The position numbers and the translations under genes are program-made. Positions 44,861 through 55,674 of a DNA stretch of 64,000 nt are shown piece after piece. The stretch's first letter is position 1. Each line of letters opens with the position of its first letter. The DNA comes from Micrasema longulum (Eukaryota; Arthropoda; Insecta; Trichoptera; Brachycentridae): contig JAGVSM010004540.1 of NCBI GenBank assembly GCA_022494885.1, forward strand, positions 27,615 through 91,614. Direction: 5' to 3'. The notes below the pieces were generated by a model. It worked only from the letters and a program-made list of their open reading frames with translations, made no database searches and had not been told where the DNA came from.

Positions 44861-45139
44861 TGTCAGAAGCCTCCCAGATCGCCTGACGCGTCCTAGAATA
44901 TGCGAGAATGTCGAGGAAGCTAGCTGACTAAAATTAACGTGTAACTAAAGTGATTTGTCTAACCAATGCTCTGAACAATAGAGAAATGTCACATACTATG
45001 AACACCGATAAAAATATATGAAACAGATTTAGATAAATTTATTATATTTTCAAAATCAATATGGATATTTAAAAAAAATGTTATATCAAAACATTTCGTT
45101 ATCCAAGTAACTTGCTCTTCAAAGAATCAGAGTACTGAA

Positions 45140-45600
45140 TATTATTTTATTTTATTTTATTTTATTTTATTTTATTAGGGAAATCAACAGTTCTACATAC
45201 ATATTTTTAGTAAACAAACAGATATAGTGTGTAAACTCAGAACTAATAACAGATTTCCACATAGTATACAAAGTTAGTAAAGAAAATACATATTACATAT
45301 CAAATAAATACATACAATTTATACATATAAAAAATTTATTTTCAAGTACTCATAATCAAAGATTTTTTAAATATTAATTTTAAGAACATTAAGTTACTCT
45401 GTAAATTGGGCGGGATAAGGACAAAAATGCCTGAAGAGAGGATAAGGAGGGGGGGGGGAGATGTACATATTTATTATTATAATGTCTACTAAGTTACATA
45501 ATACATTTTAGTGTAAATTTTAAATCTGACAGAGTGATGTTTGTGTAATCTATATTTTTAAATTTTTTATTGTACATTGAAACGTCCTACGAAAAAAAGC
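45140..45600 (-). mobile_element. Family j retroelement with (TTTTA)n tail
   Basis: Reverse copy of 8875-9335; begins with a pentanucleotide TTTTA run (45142-45177) that represents the A-rich tail. Confidence 0.7.
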
Positions 45601-45739
45601 ATTTTTAACATACGATGTTTTACTTATTGGTACATGAAACAGGTGGTGCCGTCTACAAATCCTGGCTGGCACATGTATTGTTATTAAACCAAGCAGCTCT
45701 GTACAGTCAACCATTCCTGTCACAATTTTATTCAACAGT

Positions 45740-46400
45740 ATATATTGAGAACGGTAGTGGTTACACACATAAATAGAGACATTTACCCGAGCGTCAACCA
45801 CAACCATAATACAAGATACTCTAATAGGGATCTGATACTAAGTGAAGGGGTCAACACTGTTCTGGCATCGAGACAACATTATAACGTAGGCAAAAAGGTC
45901 CATAACCTTTTGCCAGAATCGTGGAAAGACGGGAGTGTTGTCAAGTTACGGAAGGTGTTCACCTCGCTCTTTCATGACATTGGTCGTAGGGAGTCAGAAA
46001 AGTTGATGCATGCCACGGATTGGAGAACCTTACTGGATGTCAAAGATAAAATATAAAAAATAAGGAATAATTTTTAAAAAATATATTTATAGATGACAAC
46101 CATTAAGTTTCGCATAAATAAATTGTCTATGTTTTATGAATGTATGTATGTGTATGCGCATGGGTGTATGTACGTGTGTGTGTATGTACATGTGTATATA
46201 TGTGTATGTCTGTATGTATATGAATCAAAATGTGTATCCGAATGAGTTTATATTTTGTTTGTCTGTGCTCTATATTAATTTGTTAACTATTATAATATAT
46301 TAAAATGTAATTGCCTAGCTTGGAACGGGGTATGTTCCCTTGTTAGCTGGGCAAAGTGAACATGTAATTGTATTTTGATAAAGAGTGTGAATAAATAAAT
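45740..46400 (+). mobile_element. LINE C-terminus and 3' UTR
   Basis: Frame 45745-46056: NHNHNTRYSNRDLIL, KVHNLLPESWKDGSVVKLRK. Microsatellite-like GTAT repeats (46138-46225) follow, then the 3' block CTTGTTAGCTGGGCAAAGTG and (TAAA)n. Confidence 0.75.
46138..46225. repeat. (GTAT)n / GT-rich microsatellite
   Basis: Imperfect run of TGTATG/TGTGTA units inside the LINE 3' UTR. Confidence 0.8.
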
Positions 46401-46850
46401 ATAGGATTACAATTATTTAAAAACAGTGTAGTGAAAACTTTTGAATAAAACTCCCGTTGATCCAATATAATTAGTTCTAACTCTTTTTCTCTTACATCAC
46501 ATCACATTACATACTTTAATATTGTTATTTTTGATAAAATTTCTTTACTAAAATTTTATTACTGCAAATATTTCTTAAATTAAACTGTATTAACTACCTT
46601 TGGTTTAAAATCTCCCCTTAATATTACTTTTAAAAAAAATAAAAAATACGTGATATACTTGTTATGATTTTTTTTTCTCAGCTACGCTTGACATGTTTTT
46701 ATACTTTTAAACTACCTTTAATTAATTTATTATATAAATAAAAGACGAGGGATACTTTAATCTACAAATTTAGAATATCCAGTGACCGGTTTCATCGCTT
46801 ACGCGACATCTTCGAGACTGGTGACTGGTGACTGACCAACCAGATTAAAC
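46401..46850. other. AT-rich DNA, one short hairpin motif
   Basis: GTGACCGGTTTCATCGC and GACTGGTGACTGGTGACTGA near 46780-46835; otherwise nothing. Confidence 0.3.
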
Positions 46851-46854
46851 CAAT

Positions 46855-47000
46855 AATGTAAGGTTTCAGCTCTTTAACTACACAAATGGAAAAATTGATG
46901 AACTATGGATGTTCACACAGGCAAAAGAGTGATTAAAAAAAAATATTTTTTAACTCCCTAGGAAGCTGTTAATACTAACATATTACTATAAATACTTAAA
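46855..47000. repeat. ~380-bp family scraps
   Basis: AAGGTTTCAGCTCTTTAACT and TAACTCCCTAGGAAGCTGTT. Confidence 0.55.
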
Positions 47001-47430
47001 GCTTTAAGTGATGTCCCATCTCTGTTGCGATCAATTTCTTTTCATGTTCCCAACCGTGTCACCAGAAGTCAAAACCTGCTATTTATAAAATCTTATAAGA
47101 GCAACTTTGGTTTTTATGCCCCAATGTCCAGAATGTGTAGATTAGTCAATTCATCACACGACTTGGAATTTTTTGGGATAGATCTACCGGCTTTTCGTAG
47201 ATCTCTTCGCGACTAAACAGTGTGGGATGAAGTTGGATTGGCATGGTTTAGCTCAAAGTTTGAGGTCTTTCGTTTTTTTTAATATATTGTAAACCATTAT
47301 TGTTTTGCCCTTGTTTGTCTTTGCTAAATAGTTTTATGTTCTTTTTGCTCAGTTTCTTCCATTTATGTTTCTTTATGTAACTGTTGTAATTGGCTTAGGC
47401 CGTATATATATAATAAATAAATAAATAAAG
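46990..47430 (+). mobile_element. LINE family b, C-terminus and tail
   Basis: Frame 47025-47216: MRSISFHVPNRVTRSQNLLF, SRMCRLVNSSHDLEFFGIDL, ending SLRD-stop. The 3' UTR TGTAATTGGCTTAGGCCG and (TAAA)n follow. Confidence 0.85.
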
Positions 47431-47449
47431 TCAAACTGCGTATCCACTA

Positions 47450-48110
47450 CAAATCAATTAACTATGATTCCATCTGTTGACTTTTGTAAAGTGTATAAGC
47501 TTAAACCTTTATTGATGCAAATAAGATTCACCTGATAAAAACGTCTCCCATAAATTAACAATTGGAAGAATTGAAGAAATACGTACGTTCAAACATAGGC
47601 GTGAATTTTAACTCTTTTTTTCTATGATATATTTGGTTGCCCTTTAATAATAAGGAATATTTTTATGTTTTTTTTCTATTTTTAATTTCCCTTTTTAATT
47701 ACAATAAAATAAAAAAGTACCTTCTAATCTTTTACAGAATATTTTCTTTTCTCTTTCCTATATTATATAAAAATATTATATCTGTCTATTTATTATAGGA
47801 GCAAAAAATTCATAAACATTTATTGTATACCCACGAACAGGCCATGCCTTTGTGGGATTTTTCGTTTGCTTTTTTTACTGTTAATGTGCATTTTATTGCT
47901 ATGAAATTATTCTTTATTTTTTTAATACTCTTAATACTTTAACCTCGTATGTATATTATATAAATAAAACAAAAAACTTAATTAAAAATGTTATACAGTG
48001 TGTGAAGTGGCCATTTAATCCAGCCGATAACAGGTCATAAGCCCTGTTAATGCAATTTGCTATATTACCTTTTATTCTCTATCTGCGTTGCAATACGTTA
48101 ATTAAAAACG
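47450..48110 (+). repeat. ~380-bp family fragments split by AT-rich DNA
   Basis: Pieces at 47460-47605 and 47990-48105 (TTATACAGTGTGTGAAGTGG, CAGGTCATAAGCCCTGTTAA). Confidence 0.55.
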
Positions 48111-48830
48111 TAATTTACATCATGAACGAAACAAATATTTTTGAAGTTGCGCGGTGTGTCAAAATTCAAAAAGATTTTAAAATTTAACGAAAAAGGAATA
48201 TTGTTCGAAAAAGGAACGAAAAAACGAACGTTCATTCGAAATTCAAAGTTTGGGTCATGTTCCCGCCCACTAAAACAATGCGCGTTTCTTTTGAAAAAGG
48301 AACGGGGAACTTTTTTAAAAACGGGGTGCTTAGTCTAGTGGTTAAAATGTACTTAATTAAAAATAAATGTTTTTATATGTAATTTATTTTAAAGTTTATT
48401 AAAAGAGTATCTAAATCTTTCTGTCTAGATACATACATTTTTGGTTATTCCTTAAGTCAATTAAAAACTAATTTATCATATATCATTAAGATACTTTTAC
48501 AAGTAACCATAATTAAATTTTTGTACGCTTTCATTTATGTATTTTTTTTATTTTTCATAGTTTTCTATTAAGTGTTTTACACTAACTTAAATTTTCTTCT
48601 TTCAAAGGGGTTTTTTGTATTAAAAAAATAATATTTGCTTAAAAATATGTTTCTTTAGTTTTTATAAATTACTTTCTATAATTATTAACTTATTATGACT
48701 GTCATTAATTTACAATTTAAAACACATTGCGTGATGAAAACAATTACGATATTTTTAAAATTTAAAGCATTAACTTTATGGTAAAAAAAAATTCTAAATG
48801 CTATTAAATATTTGTACATAACCACTTTCC
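48111..48830. other. AT-rich DNA, no gene recognised
   Basis: The Lys-rich frame at 48141-48338 has no family hallmark and is treated as chance. Confidence 0.35.
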
Positions 48831-48837
48831 GTGTTTT

Positions 48838-49105
48838 CTATGTCTACCGGTCTCAAGACGTACCCGTCTCTTCGTCAGGACACCAATTAAACCAACATGT
48901 AAAACCCACCATACACCTTCACCATCGTTGTTGCACAAAAATATACATAACATAAAATTTGTTTAAAACTAAATTAGTGCATGTTTGTCCTAATCAGTGC
49001 ACGTGCATATTTAAAATGCATGTCGTGTTTGCTTTATATTTTTGTGCCGTGTAAAGTGGGTGTCCTAAATTTGGTGTCCTGACGAAGAGACGGTAAGTGG
49101 CTGTA
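48838..49105. repeat. Short foldback repeat (CTTCGTCAGGACACC ends)
   Basis: CCGTCTCTTCGTCAGGACACC-type sequence near 48865 and its complement near 49070 form arms about 20 bp long around ~180 bp. The left arm and part of the loop recur at 33040-33200. Confidence 0.6.
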
Positions 49106-49505
49106 TTCAAATATTTAAAAACATTCAGTTTTTATATTATTTTTATATATATAATTCTTCTGTGCGTGTGATGTCACTGGACACCTCCTAAACGGCTAAA
49201 ACCGATTTACGTGGGGTTTTCAGCAAACTGTAGATCTTTGCGCTGAACGTGTTTGTAGATTTTCTATCTAATCTATAAAAAAAAAGTTACGAGCATTAAC
49301 CTTTTTTTCATCTACCTACCAGGGTTGCATTCTATAAGTATATAGTTTAAAGAAAATTCAAATTTTTGAGATTTTGCGTTCGCTGAACCAGCTAATAGCA
49401 GGCAAGCCAACTTCCGGGCAGGACAACATCTGTCGGGTCCACTGGTATAATTATATATCTTGTATGTTATCTGTGTGTGTATGTCCAGTTATCTGAAAAA
49501 ATCCC
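49106..49505. other. Unassigned DNA, possible old repeat
   Basis: Contains GTGATGTCACTGGACACCTC and GGGCAGGACAACATCTGTCG. No feature is supported. Confidence 0.3.
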
Positions 49506-49509
49506 TAAT

Positions 49510-49990
49510 AAATTAATGTAGAGCGAATGGACGACAAAAGAACGGCTAAAAAGATTAACCACACGAATGTTCATGGATGCAGAAAACGAGGAAGACCGAA
49601 AAAGACTTGAAGGTGAATATATTCAGAGTCGGAATAGTCGGCGATTGTGCAAAATAGCAGACGTATGAATGTAGATGAAGCTTGGTATGTATTCAAAGTC
49701 ATAGTGATATTGCGTTCTATGCTCTCTGCAACGGATGTTTTGAAGATGCGGCAGTGGACCTGGCTCAAACACGTGCTGAGCACGCTTCAGGAGAACCTTT
49801 AGTCAACTTGGCCGTCGATGACGATTCGGCGGAACTAAGGGACGTGGGAGGAGACGAGGGTTCTACCCGGCGAACGGGTCTTCTGGAGGCGTCTGGTGAT
49901 ATCCACATGCTCGACTTAGGAGCGGATGTAGAAAAGAAGAAGAATGCTCTCTGCCTATCCCTACAGAGAAACGGCGTGATGATTTGATTT
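49510..49990 (+). mobile_element. RTE-like LINE 3' end interrupted by another RTE fragment
   Basis: Host piece 49510-49729 (GRPRKT-like, then the conserved RSILSAYP 3' end resumed at 49944) is interrupted by 49730-49943, flanked by the 11-bp repeat ATGCTCTCTGC (49719-49729 and 49944-49954). Confidence 0.85.
49730..49943 (+). mobile_element. Nested RTE-like 3' fragment with 11-bp duplication
   Basis: Encodes a shifted RRWTWLRHVLSTL-like block, then GGGACGTGGGAGGAG and the family end CGACTTAGGAGCGGATG with GAAAAGAAGAAGA tail. Confidence 0.85.
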
Positions 49991-50324
49991 TGTTTGTTTG
50001 CCTTTGAGGGGATTAAAAAAATTATGACGCTTTTAAAATTATCCGAAAATTCGGGTAAATTTTTGACAGGCAAGTTAATTAATTGATTCCCAGGTAAAAT
50101 AGCGTAATTATCTAAAATATTCACGTCTTAAAATATAAGTACAAAACATGCATACATAGATGTTTTAAAATATTTTAAGGTAACGCCCAAAATGTAAATC
50201 CCTTAGGCTAAATATCATACAAAAAATATTTACACGTAGTCTCATACAAAGAGGACATCAACGCTTGTCTTCTCACTGTAGAAATGTGGATAGAACGCCT
50301 TGTAATTTATCATAGACTCACCAC

Positions 50325-50455
50325 AGCTCACTGACCACTCCACGAGGAGACTCTCTACCACTCCACCTAAGAGTGGTCTGCGTAGATAGACAGAGTACAC
50401 GGCGGGGTGACTTATTTTAGTGACTAATACAGCGCGCTGACCACTGCACAATGGA
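50325..50455. repeat. AGCGCGCTGACCACTGCAC repeat, copy 1
   Basis: TTTTAGTGACTAATACAGCG then CGCTGACCACTGCACAATGG; recurs at 51605-51690 and 52405-52470. Confidence 0.6.
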
Positions 50456-51130
50456 CTCTTTTTATTTCCACCTAATAGTGAATATTGTAGTTTTAAATAA
50501 ATGTCTTTATTATCCGCTTCAAAATACTTGCCATTTGCCACGATACATTGATGCCAACGCTTTATCCATGTGTCCGTGCACTTTTCATAGGCCTGCAAAG
50601 CTCTTGCAGCGAATCCTCTTTTATGGCATCAATTGTCTCGGAGCGTCTTCCTCTTAATGGCAATTTTAGTCTTGGGAAAAAAAGAAAGTCAGACGGGGCC
50701 TGGTCTGAAGAATTCTGTGCTTGGCTGATGACATTATTCGAATTTTTGTCCAAAAACTCCGAAACAATCAACGCTGTATGAGACGGTGTTTTATCGTGGT
50801 GAAAATCCACAAATTGTCATTCTACGTTCCTTCAGTGTTTGTGTGCCGAGGGGGGCAGTGACACGTTTCATACCCAAAACATCTCAGTGATGAGATGCTC
50901 AATAGAACAGGCTCTCGGATTGGTACACATTTGCTTTGCTGATTCGAAGTTTTCTTCGGTATTTGACGTTGCTGGACTTCCAGTACGTTTAGCATCATCT
51001 AAGCATTCACAAACATCTTTAAACCTCTTATACTATTCGTATACTCGTGTTTTCGACATACGCGATTCTCCAAAGACTATATTCAACATTTTCAATGATT
51101 CGGCTCGCGAAATTTTATTTGCAACATAAA
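50455..51130 (-). pseudogene. Internally deleted mariner transposase
   Basis: Minus strand. The N-terminal part (MSKTRVYE, then TAG where Trp is expected, YKRFKDVCECLDDAKRTGSP) runs to ITEMFW near 50880. Then a deletion of roughly half the protein, including the first catalytic Asp. The C-terminal half is at 50562-50800 (DFHHDKTPSHTALIVSEFLD, APSDFLFFPRLKLPLRGRR), keeping the second and third Asp positions, and ends KRWHQCIVANGKYFE near 50540. Non-functional. Confidence 0.85.
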
Positions 51131-51296
51131 ATTAGAGGCACGCTCGTTGTTCCGATTTATTATCCAAACTTTAACAGATTGTCAAAAACAGTTCTGCCGA
51201 TACCAAAAATGCTGATTGGTGCAGCGCAGGCATTTAAAATAAGAAATTCCGATTCATTTTTGATCATATGGTACATAGTTACAGTAAGCAGCTTTA

Positions 51297-51600
51297 GTGA
51301 CCAACGTGGAGGTGTTGAGACGAGCCAGTGCCGAAAAAGAACTACTGTCCTCAATAAAACAGAGAAAACTCGCATATCTGGGCGGAAGCAAATATACGCT
51401 TCTACAGCTGATTATGATGGGAAATATCGAGGGAAAGCGTAGAGTTAGAAGGCGACTGATGTCCTGGCTGAGAAACATCCGCGACTGGACGGGAGTGCGC
51501 GGGGTTGAGGCGCTGTTCCAGTCGGCGCAGAACCGGAATGCCTACTCTAGAGTGATCGCCAACATCGGGGAGACCTGATATGGCACAGAAAGAAGAAGGT
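51297..51600 (+). mobile_element. RTE-like LINE C-terminus
   Basis: Encodes RRASAEKELLSSIKQRKLAY, LGGSKYTLLQLIMMGNIEGK, RRLMSWLRNIRDWTGVRGVE and SRVIANIGET-stop. Confidence 0.85.
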
Positions 51601-51604
51601 TCAT

Positions 51605-51690
51605 AGTACAGTGCGGTGTGACATATTTTAGTGACTAAAACAGCGCGCTGACCACTGCAAAAGGGAACTCTCTCAAACCATCCTAAAAGT
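51605..51690. repeat. AGCGCGCTGACCACTGCA repeat, copy 2
   Basis: Same block as 50405-50450, between two RTE fragments. Confidence 0.6.
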
Positions 51691-52400
51691 TCTCTACACA
51701 GATAAAATACAAAACCTTCAAGAACTGCTTGATAAGATTGACTCCGTCGGTGAACGTTTTGGTTTAAATATTAATGGAAACAAAACTAAACTTTTGGTTT
51801 TTCGCCAAGAGAGTCATCAGAGAGTGGAACAGTTCATGTACTTGGGCAGTATCATCACTGAAAATCTAGACTCCGACATTGAGATAAAATGCAGAATAGA
51901 AGCAGCCCGAACAGCATTGAGCAAAATGAAAAATCTTCTTTGTGACGATAATATAAACCTTAAGCTAAGACAACGAATGATCAAATGTTACATATGGTCT
52001 GTCTTACTGTACGGCGTACAGGCGTGGACTCTTAAAGTTAGTATTATAAACCGCCTTGATGCATTTGAAATGTGGATCCACCGTAGAAAGTTAAGAATAT
52101 CTTCGACCGATGAAGTACTAAATAGAGTCAATACTAATAGAGAGCTATTTATCACCATTCAGCTCCGTAAGATTTCATATTTTGGCCATGTGTTGAGAGG
52201 TGACAAATATGCCATGCTTCAGCTTGTCACGAAAGGGATGATCGAGGGACGTAGAGGGGTCAGACGAAAACAGCTTTCCTGGCTTCGAAACATCTGGGCG
52301 TGGACCAGGATTAGAACTGCGGAGGAGCTGAAGCTCTCACGAGTGGTCGTCAACGTCTTAGAGAACCGACATGATACGTGAAGAAGAATAATAAATAAAA
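51690..52400 (+). mobile_element. RTE-like LINE C-terminus, long open frame
   Basis: The 195-codon frame 51794-52381 is uninterrupted: QRVEQFMYLGSIITENLDSD, IEIKCRIEAARTALSKMKNL, RMIKCYIWSVLLYGVQAWTL, LRKISYFGHVLRGDKYAMLQ, GRRGVRRKQLSWLRNIWAW. Upstream (51690-51793) the frame also reads as RT thumb. This is the thumb and post-RT region of an RTE-type ORF2; RT catalytic core and endonuclease are missing. Confidence 0.9.
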
Positions 52401-52860
52401 CAGTTCAGAGCGGGGTGACAGATTCTCGAGACAAATACAGCTCGCTAACCACAGCGCAGTCCACAAGGAGTTATGCATATCAATATACGTACAATATTCG
52501 CCGCTATATCTCCCATAACATCTCCATAAAGCGACTCGATCAGTACTGAAGATCGTATTATAATTAACTTCTTTATAATCATAGGTTATACCCATACGGA
52601 CCTCTTACAATAAATGTAATAACATAGAATTATACCTGTTAAATACTTTTATATATTTATTATTAAACCAATTTATTTTTAAAGATTACAATTTATGTGA
52701 TGCTACTGTATAGGAATTTTTATCCGTGTGAAATACACCCAGAAACCTGGATAAATATTTTCCAAATATCTGATCTTGTTTGTAAATTGTAACTTTTATT
52801 TATTTACATAGGATTCCTTCAATCCCCTGTAAACGTTAATGACTTCAAACTATGTAAATT
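52401..52860. other. AT-rich DNA with one repeat block
   Basis: 52405-52470 is copy 3 of the AGCTCGCTAACCACAGCGCA repeat. Otherwise nothing is seen. Confidence 0.4.
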
Positions 52861-53720
52861 TGTTGCAACAGTAGGAAAACATATTTGATAAGAGAATATG
52901 GGAGTCTAGGCATTTACAGGGCTTGTGACCTGTCATTGGCTGGTTATTATTTTTAAAAAATATTTATTAATGCAAAGATACATGCTACAAAAAATAATAA
53001 CGTATTTTAACTCTATGAAGCCAAGAGCCCTGTGTTGAGTTGGGATTCATCGAAATAGAAAGTGAAAGCAAAAACTACAAATATAAAATATTACATAAAC
53101 ATAAATTTCAATAAACATCTGAATAACACGTTCAATAGTACTATGGATAAATCTATGCAACGTCTCGCAGCAGTCTCCTAAAATGGTCTCTTCTCTTAGG
53201 CAAAATCCAAACTTATACACTTCTCCTGAAAATGGCTAATTTTGGATAACGTAATATATTTATCGAGGACATTGAACACTCTCGGTACCACAAAAGAGAA
53301 ATTTCTCCGAGCAAAAATCGTTTGTGTTTTTGGTATTAAATAATTCAAATTACAACCTCGTACGAGCATTCTGCTGGGATCTCTTCTTGTAACCTCATGA
53401 CTAGAAATGTGTCGATGGCTCTTTTAATTATTTTTTTACTAATATCCGGTACCGGTTTATGTGGCCACTTTACACACTGTGTAACATTCACGATTCTGCC
53501 TTTGTTTAAACATCCACATTTCCTCAACTCTTCCATCTGATGTGAATTAGCTGAAACCTTTATTATGTGGGTGAGACTCATCTGGCTGAACCATTTCACC
53601 TACTAGGCAACGCCTGAAAAGTATTTTTCAATTTGAATCCTTCTTATACCAGATAATTAATTCAACAATGTTTTGAGTATATCTAAATGTTTGTAGATGA
53701 ATCTCATATTTGCTTCTCGT
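52860..53720 (-). repeat. ~380-bp family reverse unit interrupted by a LINE-like insert
   Basis: Unit at 52860-52945 (TTGCAACAGTAGGAAAAC, CCTGTCATTGGCTGGTT) resumes at about 53455 (TTATGTGGCCACTTTACAC). The insert 52946-53454 has a 3'-tail-like start (TTTTAAAAAATATTTATT) and GAACACTCTCGGTACCACAA, resembling a reverse LINE fragment. Confidence 0.65.
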
Positions 53721-53924
53721 GTTGAACCAATGGAAATCTCTGTTACTTTAACTCCAAAGAGACTATGATAAATAATTCGGTAATAGATTTAAAAATTATA
53801 ATTGTATCTTCAAAATCAAAATGGGTATTGTGGAAAAATGTTTTCATTTATAATTTTTTAAATAAAATTGTTCAAAATACGTCTCCACAAAATGCAACAT
53901 GTTTGGCCTTAGCTAACTGTGACG

Positions 53925-54025
53925 TCAAGATTCGTGACGGCGTTTTATTTAAATTTAACGGAATCGTGACGTATAAGGAGCGTGGCCAATGCAATGAACC
54001 GTTTTCACGGGAATTTAAAATCAAA
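53925..54025. repeat. GTGACGTATAAGGAGCGTGGCC repeat
   Basis: Matches 57547-57680 (TGACGTATTAGGGGCGTGGCC and flanks). Family unknown. Confidence 0.5.
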
Positions 54026-54054
54026 AGATTTTTTTTTTACTCGACAGTTTTTCA

Positions 54055-54115
54055 TTCTAGTGAGAAATTGTTATCACGTCGCTGATAGTTATTTGTGATT
54101 GAGCTACTGGGGATA
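54055..54115 (+). mobile_element. hAT-like family H terminus
   Basis: GAGAAATTGTTATCACGTCG and the terminus GATTGAGCTACTGG. Confidence 0.6.
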
Positions 54116-54139
54116 TTAAAGAGCTCACCTAATAGTAAA

Positions 54140-54350
54140 AGACCTAATAGTCTGATAATTTACGGATCTGGGCTTGGAGGGGGAGATTTAGCAAAATGTA
54201 AGCTCTAGCCTTCCACACAGTAGCCAGGCTCTTTATAGACCCGAGCTTGGAGGGCGATAACTATTCACGGGGACCCGTCATAATAGATTTTTACTGGTCG
54301 CAGTGACGTCAAGGGCTTGCATAGCATTGACCCCCACCACCAAGAATTAG
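54140..54350 (+). mobile_element. R1-like LINE 3' UTR, about 150 bp before the homeobox exon
   Basis: Copy of the UTR at 2980-3245 but with one subrepeat instead of two, ending GCATTGACCCCCACC. Confidence 0.8.
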
Positions 54351-54502
54351 AATAGTAGGTACAAACTAATGAACATTTTTTGTAGATTACCTATACAAAA
54401 AATCATCGCTCGCTACTGGTAAACGACCCTTGATACTTTTACGAATTGCAAATGCTGTATCTAAATTGTGTTTTTTCTAAAACCTTTTATCTCTGTTTTC
54501 AG

Positions 54503-54690
54503 AGAAATGCGGTCTCACAGACGAAGGCTCCCTGAGAGTTAACGGCAAGGGTAAGAAGATGAGGAAACCGCGGACCATCTACAGCTCGCTCCAGCTGCAG
54601 CAGCTAAACCGAAGGTTCCAGAGAACGCAGTATCTGGCCCTTCCGGAGAGAGCCGAACTGGCCGCCAGCTTGGGGCTGACGCAGACGCAG
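54503..54690 (+). CDS. Dll: Distal-less homeobox exon (homeodomain residues 1-44)
   Basis: This internal exon is flanked by a good acceptor (pyrimidine tract then AG at 54501-54502) and the donor GTAAGA at 54691. Read in phase 1 from exon 1 it adds 63 residues (protein residues 87-149). A linker ([19 protein letters not shown]) leads into the homeodomain, which starts at [10 protein letters not shown] (residue 106). R5, L16, F20 and L26 are present, and the segment [18 protein letters not shown] ends exactly at homeodomain position 44. The intron between positions 44 and 45 is a classic homeobox intron site. The recognition-helix residues W48, F49, Q50 and N51 must lie in the next exon, which is not in the window: I see no VKIWFQN-coding stretch between 54691 and 64000. 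There are no frameshifts or stops. Together with exon 1 this identifies Dll rather than another NK/Dlx-type homeobox. Confidence 0.97.
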
Positions 54691-54691
54691 G

Positions 54692-55674
54692 TAAGACGAA
54701 GAAATTGATTATTTAGAATTCCAGATCCCAAACACAGTTGTTCCAGTCAGCGATAGACACCAAACAGACTTTAGATTTTATGTATCCTAACTTTTTCTTC
54801 ATTAAGCATCAAAAATTACACAGATCCGAACGGGGGTACCAAACGACCCCAGCGCCTACTTGTATATGGCGTCAGGAGAATAAAACGTTGGAAGTGTTTA
54901 TGACTGTGCAATAAATTATTCATGTTTTCGCTTACACATATTTTACTCATTCGTTTATATTATTCATTTTTGTTAGTTTGCCGAATGCTTATGTACATAA
55001 AGTGAAATTGATCCTTGCATTTTTTACGTCTTTTTTTATTTTAACAGTAAAAAAAAAAAAACTATTTCATAATTTAAACAGGAAAATGCTTAATTCTATT
55101 AATTTCACCTTTAAAAAAATAGACAGCAAAAAGCTTTAATAATACTTGAGTAATCTAATTGAAATCGGTCTATGGGATACGAAACCCCCCCTTCGGTCCG
55201 GCTTAAATATGAAACTAAGTATTTATAAATGACGCTTTTATCATTTTTTATTGAAAAATGCAATTATTTTACAAAACTTGGTTTGCGGAAACTTTACACT
55301 ATATTGATTGTAACAAATACCATTAAAATATAATTTAGGTTCTTTTAACACAATGGCGTGCAAAACAAGGAGCAGTAACGAGGACACCCGAGTACAGCGG
55401 CACGTTATTCCACACATCCTAGCGCAGGTTTCGGCTGAGTCGAAGTTTCGGCCAATTTTCCTCAGAAACTGAAACCTCGTTTTATTGGCTGAAACCGAAA
55501 CTTCGGTTGGTATCTGAAAATAAATGCTGCAAATCGTAGCAGTCTGATTAATGTTACGCAGAACATAAAATTATCTCTTAATCCAAACGCTGTAAATGTT
55601 TAAAGTTTAATATAATATATTCTTATCTTATACTTTCTTCATCTCAATTGAGATTTGGTAGACCAAAATCAATA
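54692..55674. other. Start of intron 2, AT-rich, low repeat content
   Basis: No recognisable TE landmark. A palindrome-like set of TTTCGG/CCGAAA motifs (55435-55510: GAAGTTTCGGCC, GAAACCGAAACTTCGG) may be a small hairpin element. Confidence 0.35.

Larger units (their letters stand above)
22372..54502 (+). other. Dll: Distal-less intron 1 (about 32 kb)
   Basis: The intron begins GTAAGA and ends in a tract of C/T followed by AG; candidate branch sites (CTAAAT at 54461, CTAA near 54477) lie 25-45 bp before the acceptor. It is almost completely filled with transposon remnants, listed separately. The first insertion (an RTE fragment at about 22505) starts only about 130 bp after the donor. The last repeat pieces end about 80 bp before the acceptor. 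Confidence 0.9.

Noticed and set aside
48141..48338. Lys-rich 65-codon frame
   Set aside because: No homology, no codon bias, in AT-rich repeat-flanked DNA.
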